From: CADEDH01 sp050330635
GTDB lineage: Bacteria; Actinomycetota; Acidimicrobiia; Acidimicrobiales; SZUA-35
Assembly: GCA_050330635.1 (NCBI GenBank)
Contig: JBHJNQ010000007.1
Coordinates: 62,001 to 126,000, forward strand
Direction: 5' to 3'
DNA length: 64,000 nt
Part shown: piece by piece, positions 43,386 through 52,433 of the stretch
Layout of the letters: each line of letters opens with the position of its first letter
Numbering within the stretch: the stretch's first letter is position 1
Notes under the pieces: model-generated
The model's database searches: none
What the model saw: the letters and a program-made list of their open reading frames with translations, nothing else
Told to the model about the DNA's origin: nothing
Translations under genes and position numbers: made by a program

Positions 43386-45014
43386 TCACAGCTCGTCGGC
43401 GTCGACGATCCGGTAGCCGTAGCCCTGCTCGGACAGGAACAGCTGGCGGCGGGCGGCGTAGTCCTGCTCGACGGTGTCGCGTGCGACCAGCGTGTAGAAA
43501 TGGGCCTGTCGCCCGTCGGCCTTGGGTCGGAGGATACGACCGAGCCGCTGGGCCTCCTCCTGGCGGCTCCCGAACGTGCCCGACACCTGGACCGCCACCG
43601 ACACCTCGGGCAGGTCGAGGCTGACGTTGGCCACCTTCGACACCACGAGCACCGGCAGCCGCCCGGCCCGGAGGTCGTCGAAGCGGGCCAGCCGCTCCGC
43701 CGCCGGCGTCGCCCCCGTGACCAGGGGCGCCCCCAGGCGCTCGGCCAGGGTGTCGAGGCCCGCCAGGTAGGTGCCGATGACCAGGGCCGGCTCACCGGGG
43801 TGACGGGCCAGGATGCGGGCCACGATGTCGAGCTTGGCTGCGATGGCGGCGACGGTCGCCGCTTTGTGGCGGGCCCCGGCCCTGGCGTGGGCCAGTCGTT
43901 CGGCCCCGGTGGGAACCACCCGGACCTCGGTGCAGGTGGCGGGGGCTAGCCAGCCCTGGAGCTCAAGCTCCCGCCAGGCCACGTCGAACCGCTTGGGTCC
44001 GACCAGGCTGAACACGTCGCCATGGCGACCGTCCTCCCGGATCAGGGTGGCGGTCAGACCGAGCCGTCGGCGGCTCTGGATCCCGGCCGTCAGCTGGAAC
44101 ACGGCGGACGGCAGGAGGTGGACCTCGTCGTAGACGACGAGACCCCAGTCACCGCTCTGGATGAGGTCGAGGTGGCGGAGCTCGCCGTGGCGGCGGGTGG
44201 CGACCACGTGGTAGGTGGCGATGGTCACCGGCCGGATCTCCTTGCGCCGGGCCGAGTAGCTCCCGACGTCGGCGTCGGCGACGTCGGTGAAGCGGGCGAT
44301 CTCGTGACGCCACTGCTCCATCGCCGCCTCCCCGGTGACGAGGACCAGGGTGCGGGCCCCCACCGCGGCCGCCGCCGCCAGGGCCGTCACGGTCTTGCCC
44401 GCTCCGCACGGCAGGACGATCACGCCGCTGCCAGACGGCAACCAGGAGTCGACGGCGTGACGCTGGTAGGGTCGCAGCTCGAGCGACGGGTCGAGACGGA
44501 TGGGGAACGGCAGTCCGGGGCTGAGGGCGGCCCGGTCGTCGGCCGGCCACCGCCGCTCCACCAGGACCTGCTTCAGCCGCCCCCGGGCCGCCGGTTCGAC
44601 CGCCACCGTCGTCTCGTCGAGCACGGGGCCGACGAGGCGGGCCACGGCGTCGTCGGCCAGTAGCTCCGCCAGCAGGGCCGGCTCGTCGACCCGCACCACC
44701 AGCTCCGCTCCGTGGCCCTCGATGGTGACCCGTCCGAAGCGATCCATGCCGTCGGCGACGGCCCTGACCATGGCGTGGGGCACCGGCCCCGCGCCGTGAC
44801 GGGTGAGGACGTCGACCGCCCGCTCCGCTCGCAGTCCGGCGGCCCTGGCGTTCCACAACGCCAGGTCGGTCAGGCGGTAGGTGTGGATCTGGTCGGGGGC
44901 GGTGTCGAGCTGGGCAAAGGCGGCCAGCTCGGATCGGGCCGCCTCCGCCCCCGGGTGCGACAGGGGGAGCAGGACGGTGTCGGCGGCCGGGAACAGCAGC
45001 GGCCCGTCCGTCAC
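43386..45014 (-). CDS. XPB/Rad25-type DNA helicase
   Basis: Superfamily 2 helicase of 542 residues resembling the ERCC3/XPB helicase of eukaryotic TFIIH. N-terminal damage-recognition-like domain (about 1-175), Walker A LPCGAGKT (201-208), DEVH box at 296-299, TATLIREDG, and C-terminal motif VI QRLGRILRPK. Expected to unwind DNA 3' to 5' in repair. The start overlaps the upstream partner gene by four bases, the same pairing as in mycobacteria (Rv0861c/Rv0862c). Confidence 0.93.
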   Translation of the reverse strand: MTDGPLLFPAADTVLLPLSHPGAEAARSELAAFAQLDTAPDQIHTYRLTDLALWNARAAGLRAERAVDVLTRHGAGPVPHAMVRAVADGMDRFGRVTIEGHGAELVVRVDEPALLAELLADDAVARLVGPVLDETTVAVEPAARGRLKQVLVERRWPADDRAALSPGLPFPIRLDPSLELRPYQRHAVDSWLPSGSGVIVLPCGAGKTVTALAAAAAVGARTLVLVTGEAAMEQWRHEIARFTDVADADVGSYSARRKEIRPVTIATYHVVATRRHGELRHLDLIQSGDWGLVVYDEVHLLPSAVFQLTAGIQSRRRLGLTATLIREDGRHGDVFSLVGPKRFDVAWRELELQGWLAPATCTEVRVVPTGAERLAHARAGARHKAATVAAIAAKLDIVARILARHPGEPALVIGTYLAGLDTLAERLGAPLVTGATPAAERLARFDDLRAGRLPVLVVSKVANVSLDLPEVSVAVQVSGTFGSRQEEAQRLGRILRPKADGRQAHFYTLVARDTVEQDYAARRQLFLSEQGYGYRIVDADEL

Positions 45015-47311
45015 CGGGTGGGGTCCTCCACCGACACCACGTCCGACGCCGGCACCTCCTCGATCCCGGCCTCGTTGAGCAGGGTCACCGTCTCCCCCAC
45101 CCCGACGACGATGCCCCGGGCCTCGACCAGCTCACCGTTGCGGAGGGAACGGATGACCGCCGGCCGGTTCCACAGGAGGTGGAGGCGACGGTCGACGACC
45201 GGCACGTCGACCGGTGGGGTGTCGTCGGCCCGGAGGGCGTCGACGGCGTCGGCCACCTCGCCGGCCAGGGCGGCCTCGGTCAGGGCGGGCCCGGTCCAGT
45301 CGGCCGGCAGCGGGGGCCGGTTGTCGCCCAACTCGTCGTCGCCGGCGGTGGACCCGCCCCGAAGGACGACCGTCTCGCCGTCGAGGACGGGGAACAGGCC
45401 CTCCGCCCGGAGCTCGTCGACGAGACGGTGCGGCTCGGCCGGGCCGATCAGGACGGTCGGGGCCACCAGACGCAGCCCGAGGCGGGCGGCCCGGACCGTC
45501 GAGGCGATCTCGACCGCCGTCGCCTCGTCATCGGCGACGATCACGGCGGTGGCGGCCAACACCCGCACCGACCCGTAGCGGCGGGCCACGTCGTCGATGA
45601 GGTAGTCGAGGGGCTGGGGCACCCCGGACAGGGCGTGGGTCGTCAGGAAGCGACGGGCCGTCTCGGCCGTCCAGCCCCGGTCGAAGGCACGGCGGATCGT
45701 CACGTCGCTGAACCGGTACGTCGGCACCGACGATCCCGACTGCCGGTCGGCCAGATCGCCGAGCGATCCGGCCACCGTCGGGTCGAGCGGGCCGAGGGCC
45801 ACCGCCGTCAGGTCGGTCTGGAGCACCACCTGGGCCTGATCGTGACCGAGGACCCCCTCGGCCAGATGTTCCAGGTCGGCGTGCCGGCCGGAGGCCAGGG
45901 CCCGCAGGATGGGGGTGGGGGCGTCGCAGGCGGTCAGCCCGAGCAGCGTCGACTCGTCGAGCGTCCAACCGACGAGGGTCTCCGGCGGCGGCTCCCCCGT
46001 TCCCCACAGGTTCGGGCTGCGCCACACGACGGCCTCGGTCAGTTGGTGGGGGTCGTACGCCGCACCCGGTGGGAGGGAGGCGATGGCATCGAGCACGGCC
46101 AACCGGCCGGCATGGGCCGCCGCCACCGGCTCGGCCTGGCCGAGGGCGGGTAGAGGCGAACCGTCGACCTCGGTGCTGAGGACCCGGGAGGCGAAGCTGG
46201 GCGAGGCGTGCCAGGCTCGGACCAGCACCGCCCACCGGATGGGTCGGGCCAGGCCCCACCACCGGGGCGCGAGCTCGGTTGCCACCACGGCGGCCCCCAC
46301 GGGGTTGATCAGTCGGGCGTCGTGGAGCAGCTCCAGCAGCCGGCCCACGTCGGCCGGGTCGAGGTCGACCTCGCGTCCGACCCGGCGCAGCTCCCTGACC
46401 CCCACCCCCCCGCTCTTGCGCAGGTCGACCTCGCCCCGCTCCACCCGTCGCAGGACGGCCTCGGCCCCCTCAAGGGTTCGGGCCGCCCGCTCCGCCGCCA
46501 CCGCCGTCACCTCGTCGGCCGCCACCCCGTCGACGGCCACCACCCCGATCGGCCGCAGGGCGGCACCAGGGGCCAGGCCCCCGGGACGGGAGGCGATGAC
46601 GACCTCCCGGGGCAGCTCGGCCAGGCCGTCGTTGACGGCCACCAGCAGCCCGGTGGCGAGGAGCCAGGCCAGCGGGTCGCTCCGGTCGACGGCGCGGTAC
46701 AGGTGGCCGGTGGGCAGCCCGACGGCGGGCGAGCGCTGCCCGACGAGGGCGTCGAGGAGGTCCCCGGTGGTGGGCGCCGCCCCCTCGAGGAGGCGGGCCA
46801 CGACCGACGGGTCGCGCAGCCGGCGGGCCACGGCCCGGGCGGTGGCCGACGGGCTGCTGGCGCCGTCGACGCCGACGGCGTCGGCCAGCCCGTCGAGCAC
46901 GGAGGGCGGGGTGTGGACGGCCAGCTCGACGAACGACGGGCCGAGCCCGAGGGGGCGGTGGAGGAGATCGCCGAGGGCCCCGACCGGTCGTGCCACCCCC
47001 TCCTCGATGACCACGACGCCCTGTCGTTCCAGCCGACGCAGGGCGTCGATCACCCCGGCGACGTCCCGGGTGCCGAGCAGCTCGTCGAGCTCGTCGGCCG
47101 ACGCCACCTCGGCCACGGCGAGGGCCTCGGCCACCACGAGCATCCCCACGTCGGCCCTGACGAGGCAGCGCCCGAGCGACAGGGGGGTGGCGGCCTTGCG
47201 GGCCACGGCACCGAAACCACGGTCGGAGGCGGGGAGGAGATCGGGACGGGCCGTGAACAGGCCCGCCAGGTCCTCGGCGGACCAGGAGCGGAGGTGTTCG
47301 GCGAATCCCAT
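45011..47311 (-). CDS. Helicase-associated partner of XPB
   Basis: 766 residues with no ATPase motif. Several winged-helix-like stretches: LSLGRCLVRADVGMLVVAEAL and VIDALRRLERQGVVVIEEGVARP near the N-terminus. A C-terminal Helicase_C_3-type region carries RRAFDRGWTAETARRFLTTH and LIDDVARRYGSVRVLAATAVI. This protein is consistently encoded beside XPB in actinobacteria, and the four-base stop/start overlap here implies a stoichiometric complex. It probably supplies DNA binding or cofactor function to the helicase; biochemistry largely unknown. Confidence 0.88.
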   Translation of the reverse strand: MGFAEHLRSWSAEDLAGLFTARPDLLPASDRGFGAVARKAATPLSLGRCLVRADVGMLVVAEALAVAEVASADELDELLGTRDVAGVIDALRRLERQGVVVIEEGVARPVGALGDLLHRPLGLGPSFVELAVHTPPSVLDGLADAVGVDGASSPSATARAVARRLRDPSVVARLLEGAAPTTGDLLDALVGQRSPAVGLPTGHLYRAVDRSDPLAWLLATGLLVAVNDGLAELPREVVIASRPGGLAPGAALRPIGVVAVDGVAADEVTAVAAERAARTLEGAEAVLRRVERGEVDLRKSGGVGVRELRRVGREVDLDPADVGRLLELLHDARLINPVGAAVVATELAPRWWGLARPIRWAVLVRAWHASPSFASRVLSTEVDGSPLPALGQAEPVAAAHAGRLAVLDAIASLPPGAAYDPHQLTEAVVWRSPNLWGTGEPPPETLVGWTLDESTLLGLTACDAPTPILRALASGRHADLEHLAEGVLGHDQAQVVLQTDLTAVALGPLDPTVAGSLGDLADRQSGSSVPTYRFSDVTIRRAFDRGWTAETARRFLTTHALSGVPQPLDYLIDDVARRYGSVRVLAATAVIVADDEATAVEIASTVRAARLGLRLVAPTVLIGPAEPHRLVDELRAEGLFPVLDGETVVLRGGSTAGDDELGDNRPPLPADWTGPALTEAALAGEVADAVDALRADDTPPVDVPVVDRRLHLLWNRPAVIRSLRNGELVEARGIVVGVGETVTLLNEAGIEEVPASDVVSVEDPTR

Positions 47312-47369
47312 CCCTCCAGCGTGCCCGAAATCGGGCCGCTATGGGACGGTGAGCGACGATCTGGCGCCC

Positions 47370-48260
47370 TCAGTGGGACGGGACCTCGTCGGCCAGGAAG
47401 TCGAGGACGGCGGAGACGAAGATGTCGTTGCGGTCGCCGGCCACCATGTGGGCGGCGTCGCCCACGTTGGCGTAGCGGGCGTGGGGGACCTGGTCGAGGA
47501 ACGCCCGGGCCCCCTCCTCGGACAGCACGTCGCTCAGACCGCCCCGCACCAGCAGGGTGGGCACGGTCAGGTGGTCGGCGGCGGCCTCCTGGCGGGGGAT
47601 CCGGTCGGCCAGGTCCCTCGTGCGTTGCATGAAGGCCGGGTCCCAGTGCCACCGGTAGCGACCGTCGGGCCAGAGCCGGACGTTCTTGGCCAGGCCGTCG
47701 AGGTTGCGGGGGCGGGCCCGGTGGGGTTGGTAGTTGGCGATGGCCTCGGCCACCTCGTCGAGGGTGGCGAATCCGTCGGGGGCCTGGGCCATGAAGTCGC
47801 GGATCTTGGCCACGCCGGCGGCCTCCACCCGGGGGGCGGTGTCCACCAGGACCAGGGCCCGGGCCTCGACGGCGCCCTCGCCGAGCGCGGTGAGGGAGAT
47901 CCCGCCCCCCATCGATGCCCCGACGAGGACCGGGAGATCACCGAAGTGCTCGATGACGGCGGCCAGGTCGGCCACCATTGCCTCGGTGCTGTAGTCACCG
48001 TCGGGATCCCAGTCGCTGTCACCGTGGCCCCGGGCGTCGAGGCTGACCGCCCGGTAGCCCCGTTCGGCCAGCGCCGCTCCCGCCCCCTTCCAGGCGTGAC
48101 GGGTCTGACCGCCGCCGTGTTGGAGCAGCACGAGGGGACCGCGTTCGCCGTAGACGTCGGCCGCCACCCGCAGCCCACCCGAGGCCTCGATCATGAGATC
48201 GGGGTCGGGTGCGCCCGGCAGGCGCACCCCCCGTTGGGTCCGATCGCCGGTCCCGGTCAT
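47370..48260 (-). CDS. Alpha/beta hydrolase
   Basis: 296 residues. LLQHGGGQTRHAWKG forms the oxyanion region, DARGHGDSDW follows, the nucleophile elbow is GASMGGG (Ser about 115) and DAAHMVAGD carries the late His. Family members include esterases, lipases and haloperoxidase-like enzymes; substrate unknown. Its ATG 48260 shares one base with the stop of the GrdB-like selenoprotein gene (TGATG), so translation is coupled. A functional link between the two is likely but undefined. Confidence 0.82.
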   Translation of the reverse strand: MTGTGDRTQRGVRLPGAPDPDLMIEASGGLRVAADVYGERGPLVLLQHGGGQTRHAWKGAGAALAERGYRAVSLDARGHGDSDWDPDGDYSTEAMVADLAAVIEHFGDLPVLVGASMGGGISLTALGEGAVEARALVLVDTAPRVEAAGVAKIRDFMAQAPDGFATLDEVAEAIANYQPHRARPRNLDGLAKNVRLWPDGRYRWHWDPAFMQRTRDLADRIPRQEAAADHLTVPTLLVRGGLSDVLSEEGARAFLDQVPHARYANVGDAAHMVAGDRNDIFVSAVLDFLADEVPSH

Positions 48261-49159
48261 CAGCTGTCCTCTCCGGCCGTTCGGCCCGCCTCCTGGAGTC
48301 TGCGCCGCTCCGCCCCCGCCGCCGCCAGCTGGGCCCGGTTGTCGTCGCCGACGTGCATGAACCGCGCTCGCCAGCCGTCGTCGTCGGCGTCGTCCCACAC
48401 CACGGGGGCCTGCACCGTCGTGCGGGGGGCGAAGGCCCGTTCCAGGACGTCGACGGCGAGGTCGACGATCGTCCGCTGATCGGCCCGGTCGTAGGGCTTG
48501 CCGGCCGAGTTGCCGAGCGGGTAATCGACGAAGACGAAGCGGGGCACCCCGCACTCCTCGACGATGTCGCGGGCCGAGCCGATCACCACGGTGGGGATCC
48601 CGGCCTCTTCGATCTGACGTGCTCCCAGGCTCACGGACTGGTGGCAGACGGGTCAGAACGGGACGAGCAGGACCACGTCGACCTCGTCCTCGCCGAGCCA
48701 CTCGAGGATCTGGGGGGTGTCCCGCTCGACGGTGGTGCGCTGGCTGAACTGGGTGGGCAGGCAGTAGAAGCGCTCGGACACCGACCCGATGCGGCCCTCG
48801 GCCACGAGCTCGTCGAGGCGTCCCAGGGGGAGGAAGCTCTCGGGGTCGTCGGCGTGGGTCTCTTCCTTGGCCCACGACAGGTAGCGGGCGTCGAGCTGTG
48901 GGATCTGGTGTCGCTCGGCCACGGCGGGGTCGCGGGGCAGGTCGGCCGGCATGGTGTAGACGAAGGCCTCGGGGAGGAAGTACGAGGTGGTGATCACGCC
49001 GATCCTGCAGTCCGCCAGCGGCTTGGGCAGCGGTGTGAACGGGGCGTCATCGTTGGCGGCCCAGGAGTACGGCTTGGTGTAGCCATGGGCGGCGTAGTAC
49101 TCCCGCGACTTGTCGATGTAGCTGACGTGGGATCGGTGGGTGCGCCGGTGCTCGGTCAC
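48260..49159 (-). CDS. GrdB-family selenoprotein (in-frame UGA read as Sec169)
   Basis: Continuous frame of 299 residues if TGA 48655-48653 is read as selenocysteine. The upstream part (168 residues) reads YIDKSREYYAAHGY, IGVITTSYFLPEAF and ends DVVLLVPF. Then come Sec-PVCHQS and ARQIEEAGIPTVVIGSARD, VDYPLGNSAGKPYDRADQ. This is the glycine/sarcosine/betaine reductase selenoprotein B family, in which a Sec or Cys occupies exactly this UxxC position. Both sides of the TGA carry family sequence in the same frame with no shift, which argues against a broken gene. Start GTG 49159 behind GAGGAG; -10 TACGAT at 49191-49186. Role probably redox or reductive cleavage; substrate unknown. Confidence 0.87.
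48613..48657 (-). promoter_or_regulatory. Putative bacterial SECIS hairpin of the GrdB-like gene
   Basis: RNA fold drawn by hand on the minus strand: UCUGA (containing the UGA) pairs UCAGA; UGC pairs GCA; CCAG (48641-48638) pairs CUGG (48628-48625); a C-G pair closes the loop CGUGA (48635-48631). The apical loop begins 17 bases after the UGA and has G as its second base, meeting the published bacterial SECIS pattern. Two internal loops make it weaker than the UGSC hairpin. Confidence 0.6.
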
Positions 49160-49262
49160 GGCTGGCTCCTCTCTCGGCCGCCCCGATCGTAGGGGGTGGC
49201 CGACGCGGGGTCAGATTCGGCCGCCATCCGGTCGGGAGGCCGTGGTCACTACCCTGGAGGAC

Positions 49263-50390
49263 GTGACCAGTGGACGAGACGCCAGGCGGGTCAGCCGCCG
49301 CCATGCCCTCGGGCTCGGAGCGGCGGCGGTGGCCTCGGCCGCCCTGGCCCCGGGGGTGGCGCTGGCCGGGCCCCCTCGGCCTGCGGGGGCGGCTCCGCCG
49401 ATGCCGGTGGGGCCCCGGGTGGCCTCGGCCGACCTCCGACCCACGATCCGGCCCCGAGCCGACTGGGCCGGCGACCTGGAACCGACCGGTCCGCTGACCC
49501 CCGAGGACGACGTCCGCTTCCTGTTGGTGCACCACACGGCGTCGACCAACGACTACGGCCCAGACGAGGTGGCCGATCAGATCCGGGGGTTCTACGAGTT
49601 CCACACCGGTCCCGAGAAGAAGTGGCCCGACGTGGCCTACAACTTCTTCGTCGACCGTCACGGCGGCATCTGGGAGGGCCGCCAGGGCAGCCTCGAGGGT
49701 CCTGTGCGGGGTGACGCCACCGGAGGCTCCCAGGGATTCGCCCTCCTGTGCAGCCTGATCGGCGACTTCCAGGCCGCCCCCATGACCGACGTCCAGCACG
49801 CCTCGCTGGTGCAGCTGCTGGCCTGGCTGGGCGAGAGCTACGGCGTCGACACCCATCCCGGGGCGACGGTCGGGTTCACGTCGCGGGGCTCGAACCGGTG
49901 GCCGGCCGGTACCGAGGTCACGGCGGCCACGATCTCCGGGCACCGCGACTTGTCGATGACCACGTGCCCCGGCGACTACGCCTACCCCCTACTGGCCGAG
50001 CAGCTCCCCATGGAGGTGACCGCGCTGCGGGCCTCGGTTGGAGCGACGATCCCGAGCGACACCGCGGGCACCGTCGACGACGGGGCCGGTGACGAGCGGG
50101 CCGTGCCGGCCACCTCGGCCGCTGACGGCGACCCCGCCCTCGAGTCCACCACGACCTCCCCACCGGCCGCCCCGGCCACCACCGCCACGACGGTGAGCGA
50201 CGGGATCGGCACCGAGGCCGCGGCCGGGCCCGATGGCGGGCGGGACGCAGGAGGTGTCTCGGATCGGACGCTGCTGGTCGGGGGCGTCGCCGCTGCCGGG
50301 GTCGGGGTGGCCGCCACCGCGGCCCGGAGCCTCGCCGCCCGTCGCCGGCTGGCGCTCGGCTACGACGACGACTACGACGGGGAGGGCTAG
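49263..50390 (+). CDS. Tat-exported N-acetylmuramoyl-L-alanine amidase (PGRP type)
   Basis: 375 residues. Twin-arginine signal RRVSRRHALGLGAAAV within the first 25 residues. Amidase_2/PGRP domain about 65-255: zinc ligands in LLVHHTAST and GHRDLSMTTCPGDYAYP; FFVDRHGGIWEGRQG between them. It cleaves the peptide stem from peptidoglycan. A Thr/Ala/Pro-rich stalk and a late hydrophobic helix (LLVGGVAAAGVGVAATAA) before a basic, acidic-tipped tail suggest membrane anchoring at the C-terminus. TACCCT at 49250-49255, 7 bases upstream, supports GTG 49263 over GTG 49242. Confidence 0.88.
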   Translation: MTSGRDARRVSRRHALGLGAAAVASAALAPGVALAGPPRPAGAAPPMPVGPRVASADLRPTIRPRADWAGDLEPTGPLTPEDDVRFLLVHHTASTNDYGPDEVADQIRGFYEFHTGPEKKWPDVAYNFFVDRHGGIWEGRQGSLEGPVRGDATGGSQGFALLCSLIGDFQAAPMTDVQHASLVQLLAWLGESYGVDTHPGATVGFTSRGSNRWPAGTEVTAATISGHRDLSMTTCPGDYAYPLLAEQLPMEVTALRASVGATIPSDTAGTVDDGAGDERAVPATSAADGDPALESTTTSPPAAPATTATTVSDGIGTEAAAGPDGGRDAGGVSDRTLLVGGVAAAGVGVAATAARSLAARRRLALGYDDDYDGEG

Positions 50391-50464
50391 TCCGGCGCGT
50401 CCCGGGGATGGTGGCCGGCCGGCAACCTCTCAGGGCGGACCCATCGGGGTCGACAGGAGTGGGC

Positions 50465-51088
50465 ATGACCGGCCCGGCCGACGATCGACCACCGCCCGTT
50501 CCCGGAATCGGCTCGGAGCCGGACGACGGGTCCACCGGTCGGCAGGCGATCGCCCTCGCCCTCTTCGAGCACCGACTCCACCAGCTCGGGGCCCGGGAGA
50601 CGGCGCGGATCGGGTGGCGCAACCTGTGGTTGGCCCACCACTGGCCGGCCGACTACGGGCCGCGGTGCGTCCACATCGGCTCCCGTCCCGTCTGTCGCCG
50701 GTGCGCCGCCCTCTACCCCCTCGGCTTCCTCGTCGCCGTCGTCTCCGCCGCCGGCTACGCCCCCTGGCCGCCGTCGCTCGACCCGTGGCCCATCTGGCTG
50801 CTGTCGATCCCGGCCACCGTTGCCTATGTTGGTGAGGCCCTGGGCTGGTTCCGCTACGACGCCCGATGGCAGGTCGCCACCACCCTGGTCGCTGCCGTGG
50901 CCTTCGGGCGGGGGCTCGGCTACGAGCTGCTGGCGCGATGGAGCCCTGAGTTCTGGGGCCCGATCGTCGTGTTCGGCACCCTGTGGCTCAGCGCCACCCT
51001 CCTGGCCGACCGGGGCACCGGAGGGCGCGGCTCCGACGCCGGTCAGAGGGCGGCGACGGCGTCGACCAGCTCCTCTTCGGTGTTGTAG
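50465..51088 (+). CDS. DUF2085 membrane protein
   Basis: 207 residues with about four membrane segments. The Cys-containing HIGSRPVCRRCAALYPLGF stretch (about residues 76-95) is the hallmark of DUF2085; these cysteines might bind metal or haem but no function is established. C-terminal helices include WLLSIPATVAYVGEALGWF. Its 3' end overlaps the convergent class V aminotransferase gene by 46 bases. Confidence 0.78.
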   Translation: MTGPADDRPPPVPGIGSEPDDGSTGRQAIALALFEHRLHQLGARETARIGWRNLWLAHHWPADYGPRCVHIGSRPVCRRCAALYPLGFLVAVVSAAGYAPWPPSLDPWPIWLLSIPATVAYVGEALGWFRYDARWQVATTLVAAVAFGRGLGYELLARWSPEFWGPIVVFGTLWLSATLLADRGTGGRGSDAGQRAATASTSSSSVL

Positions 51089-52206
51089 TAGTGAACCGAG
51101 GCCCGGACCAGGCTCTTGCGCAGTCGCCCGGTGGGATCGAACGCCTCTGGGACGGGGTTGACCATCGAGGTGTTGACGCCCCACGCCCGCAGCGCCGCCA
51201 CCACGGCCTCGCTCGACCGGCCCTCGACATGGAAGGTGACGATGCCGCTCTGGGGCCCGGGGTTCTCGTCGACCCGCACCAGGGGCTGGGCCGCCAGGCG
51301 GGCCCGGAGCGATGTGCTCAGCTCGTCGATCCGCTTGGCGATCGAGTCGAGCCCGATCCGCAAGGCGTACTCGATGGCGGCCCCGAACCCGACCTTGGCC
51401 CCCATGTTGACCTCGAACGTCTCGTAGCGGCGGGCCCCGTCGCTCAGCTCGTAACCCCAGTCGTCGGTCCAGGTCGCCGAGCGGGCGTCGAGCATCATCG
51501 GGTCGCGCAGGCCCTCGAGCTCGGAGCGGACGTACAGCAACCCGGTGCCGCGGGGCCCCCGTAGGAACTTCCGTCCCGTCGTGGCGAGGAAGTCGCAGCC
51601 GATCTCGTCGACCGCCAACGGCATCTGACCGACCGACTGGGCGGCGTCGACCAGGTAGAGCACGCCGGCGTCGTTGGCCAACCGACCGATCTCGGCCACC
51701 GGGTTGACCAGACCGCCGGCGGTGGGGATGTGGGTGGCACAGACCAACCTGGCCGGATCGTTGAGCAGCTTCTCCAACGCCTCGATGGAGGCGCACCCGG
51801 TCTCGTCGTCGGGGATCAGCTCGACGTCGACGCCCCGCTCCCGGAGCTGGGCCAGGCCGAAGACGTTGGAGACGTACTCGGCCGACGTGGCGAGGACGCG
51901 GTCGCCGGGCTCCAACCCGACGGCCGACAGCGCCGTCCACCATGCCTGGGTCGCGCTCTGCATGTAGGCCAGCTCGTTGGCCTGGCAGCCCAACAGAACG
52001 GCGCCGGCGTCATAGACGCGGTTGACGTCCTCGGAACGTGCGGTCGCCACCTCGTAGCCGCCCAGCCGGGCCTCGGACTCCAGATAGTCGATCGAGGCCG
52101 AAAGCACCGCACGCGCCGGAAGCGCCGCCCCGGCGTTGTTGAGGTGAATGACCTCGTTGCATCCCGGCGTGTCTGCCCGCACCGCATCGACATCGATCTC
52201 ACTCAC
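51043..52206 (-). CDS. Class V aminotransferase
   Basis: PLP enzyme of the cysteine desulfurase / isopenicillin-N epimerase group, 387 residues. HLNNAGAALPARAVL at the N-terminus, VDAAQSVGQMPLAV with the PLP-contacting Asp, and the Schiff-base Lys in TTGRKFLRGPRGTG. No conserved Cys-bearing loop of a desulfurase is evident, so an epimerase-, lyase- or kynureninase-like activity is possible. GTG 52206 follows TAGGTT (52220-52215) by 8 bases, indicating a leaderless message. Confidence 0.85.
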   Translation of the reverse strand: MSEIDVDAVRADTPGCNEVIHLNNAGAALPARAVLSASIDYLESEARLGGYEVATARSEDVNRVYDAGAVLLGCQANELAYMQSATQAWWTALSAVGLEPGDRVLATSAEYVSNVFGLAQLRERGVDVELIPDDETGCASIEALEKLLNDPARLVCATHIPTAGGLVNPVAEIGRLANDAGVLYLVDAAQSVGQMPLAVDEIGCDFLATTGRKFLRGPRGTGLLYVRSELEGLRDPMMLDARSATWTDDWGYELSDGARRYETFEVNMGAKVGFGAAIEYALRIGLDSIAKRIDELSTSLRARLAAQPLVRVDENPGPQSGIVTFHVEGRSSEAVVAALRAWGVNTSMVNPVPEAFDPTGRLRKSLVRASVHYYNTEEELVDAVAAL

Positions 52207-52348
52207 GCTGGCTGAACCTAGTGGTCCTATCGCTGTTTGGCCACGGTTGGCCATCCGAAAGGGTCGGTAGTTTCGCCCAGACCCGTCCCATCCTCACCAG
52301 CTGCGGCCACCGACCACCACCGGGTCGCTCTGTGTGACCGAGCAGGGC

Positions 52349-52398
52349 CGGGTCGGCCAAGCCCCCGGCCGGGTCGGCCATGCCCCCGGCCGGGTACC
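52349..52398. repeat. Short GC-rich tandem repeat upstream of a lipoprotein gene
   Basis: About two and a half copies of a 21-base unit around ggccgggtcggccaagcccc, in the 227-bp divergent gap between the class V aminotransferase and the TAP-like lipoprotein. Each copy contains the palindrome ggccgggtcggcc-like core, so it can also fold. No known repeat family recognised. Confidence 0.7.
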
Positions 52399-52433
52399 GT
52401 TTGGTTGGAGCGACTCGGTCTACCGTGACCCCC

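Noticed and set aside
48653..48655. TGA in the GrdB-like gene as a disabling nonsense mutation
   Set aside because: It falls exactly on the family's UxxC redox position, the frame is otherwise intact, a SECIS-like fold follows and a second selenoprotein lies nearby.
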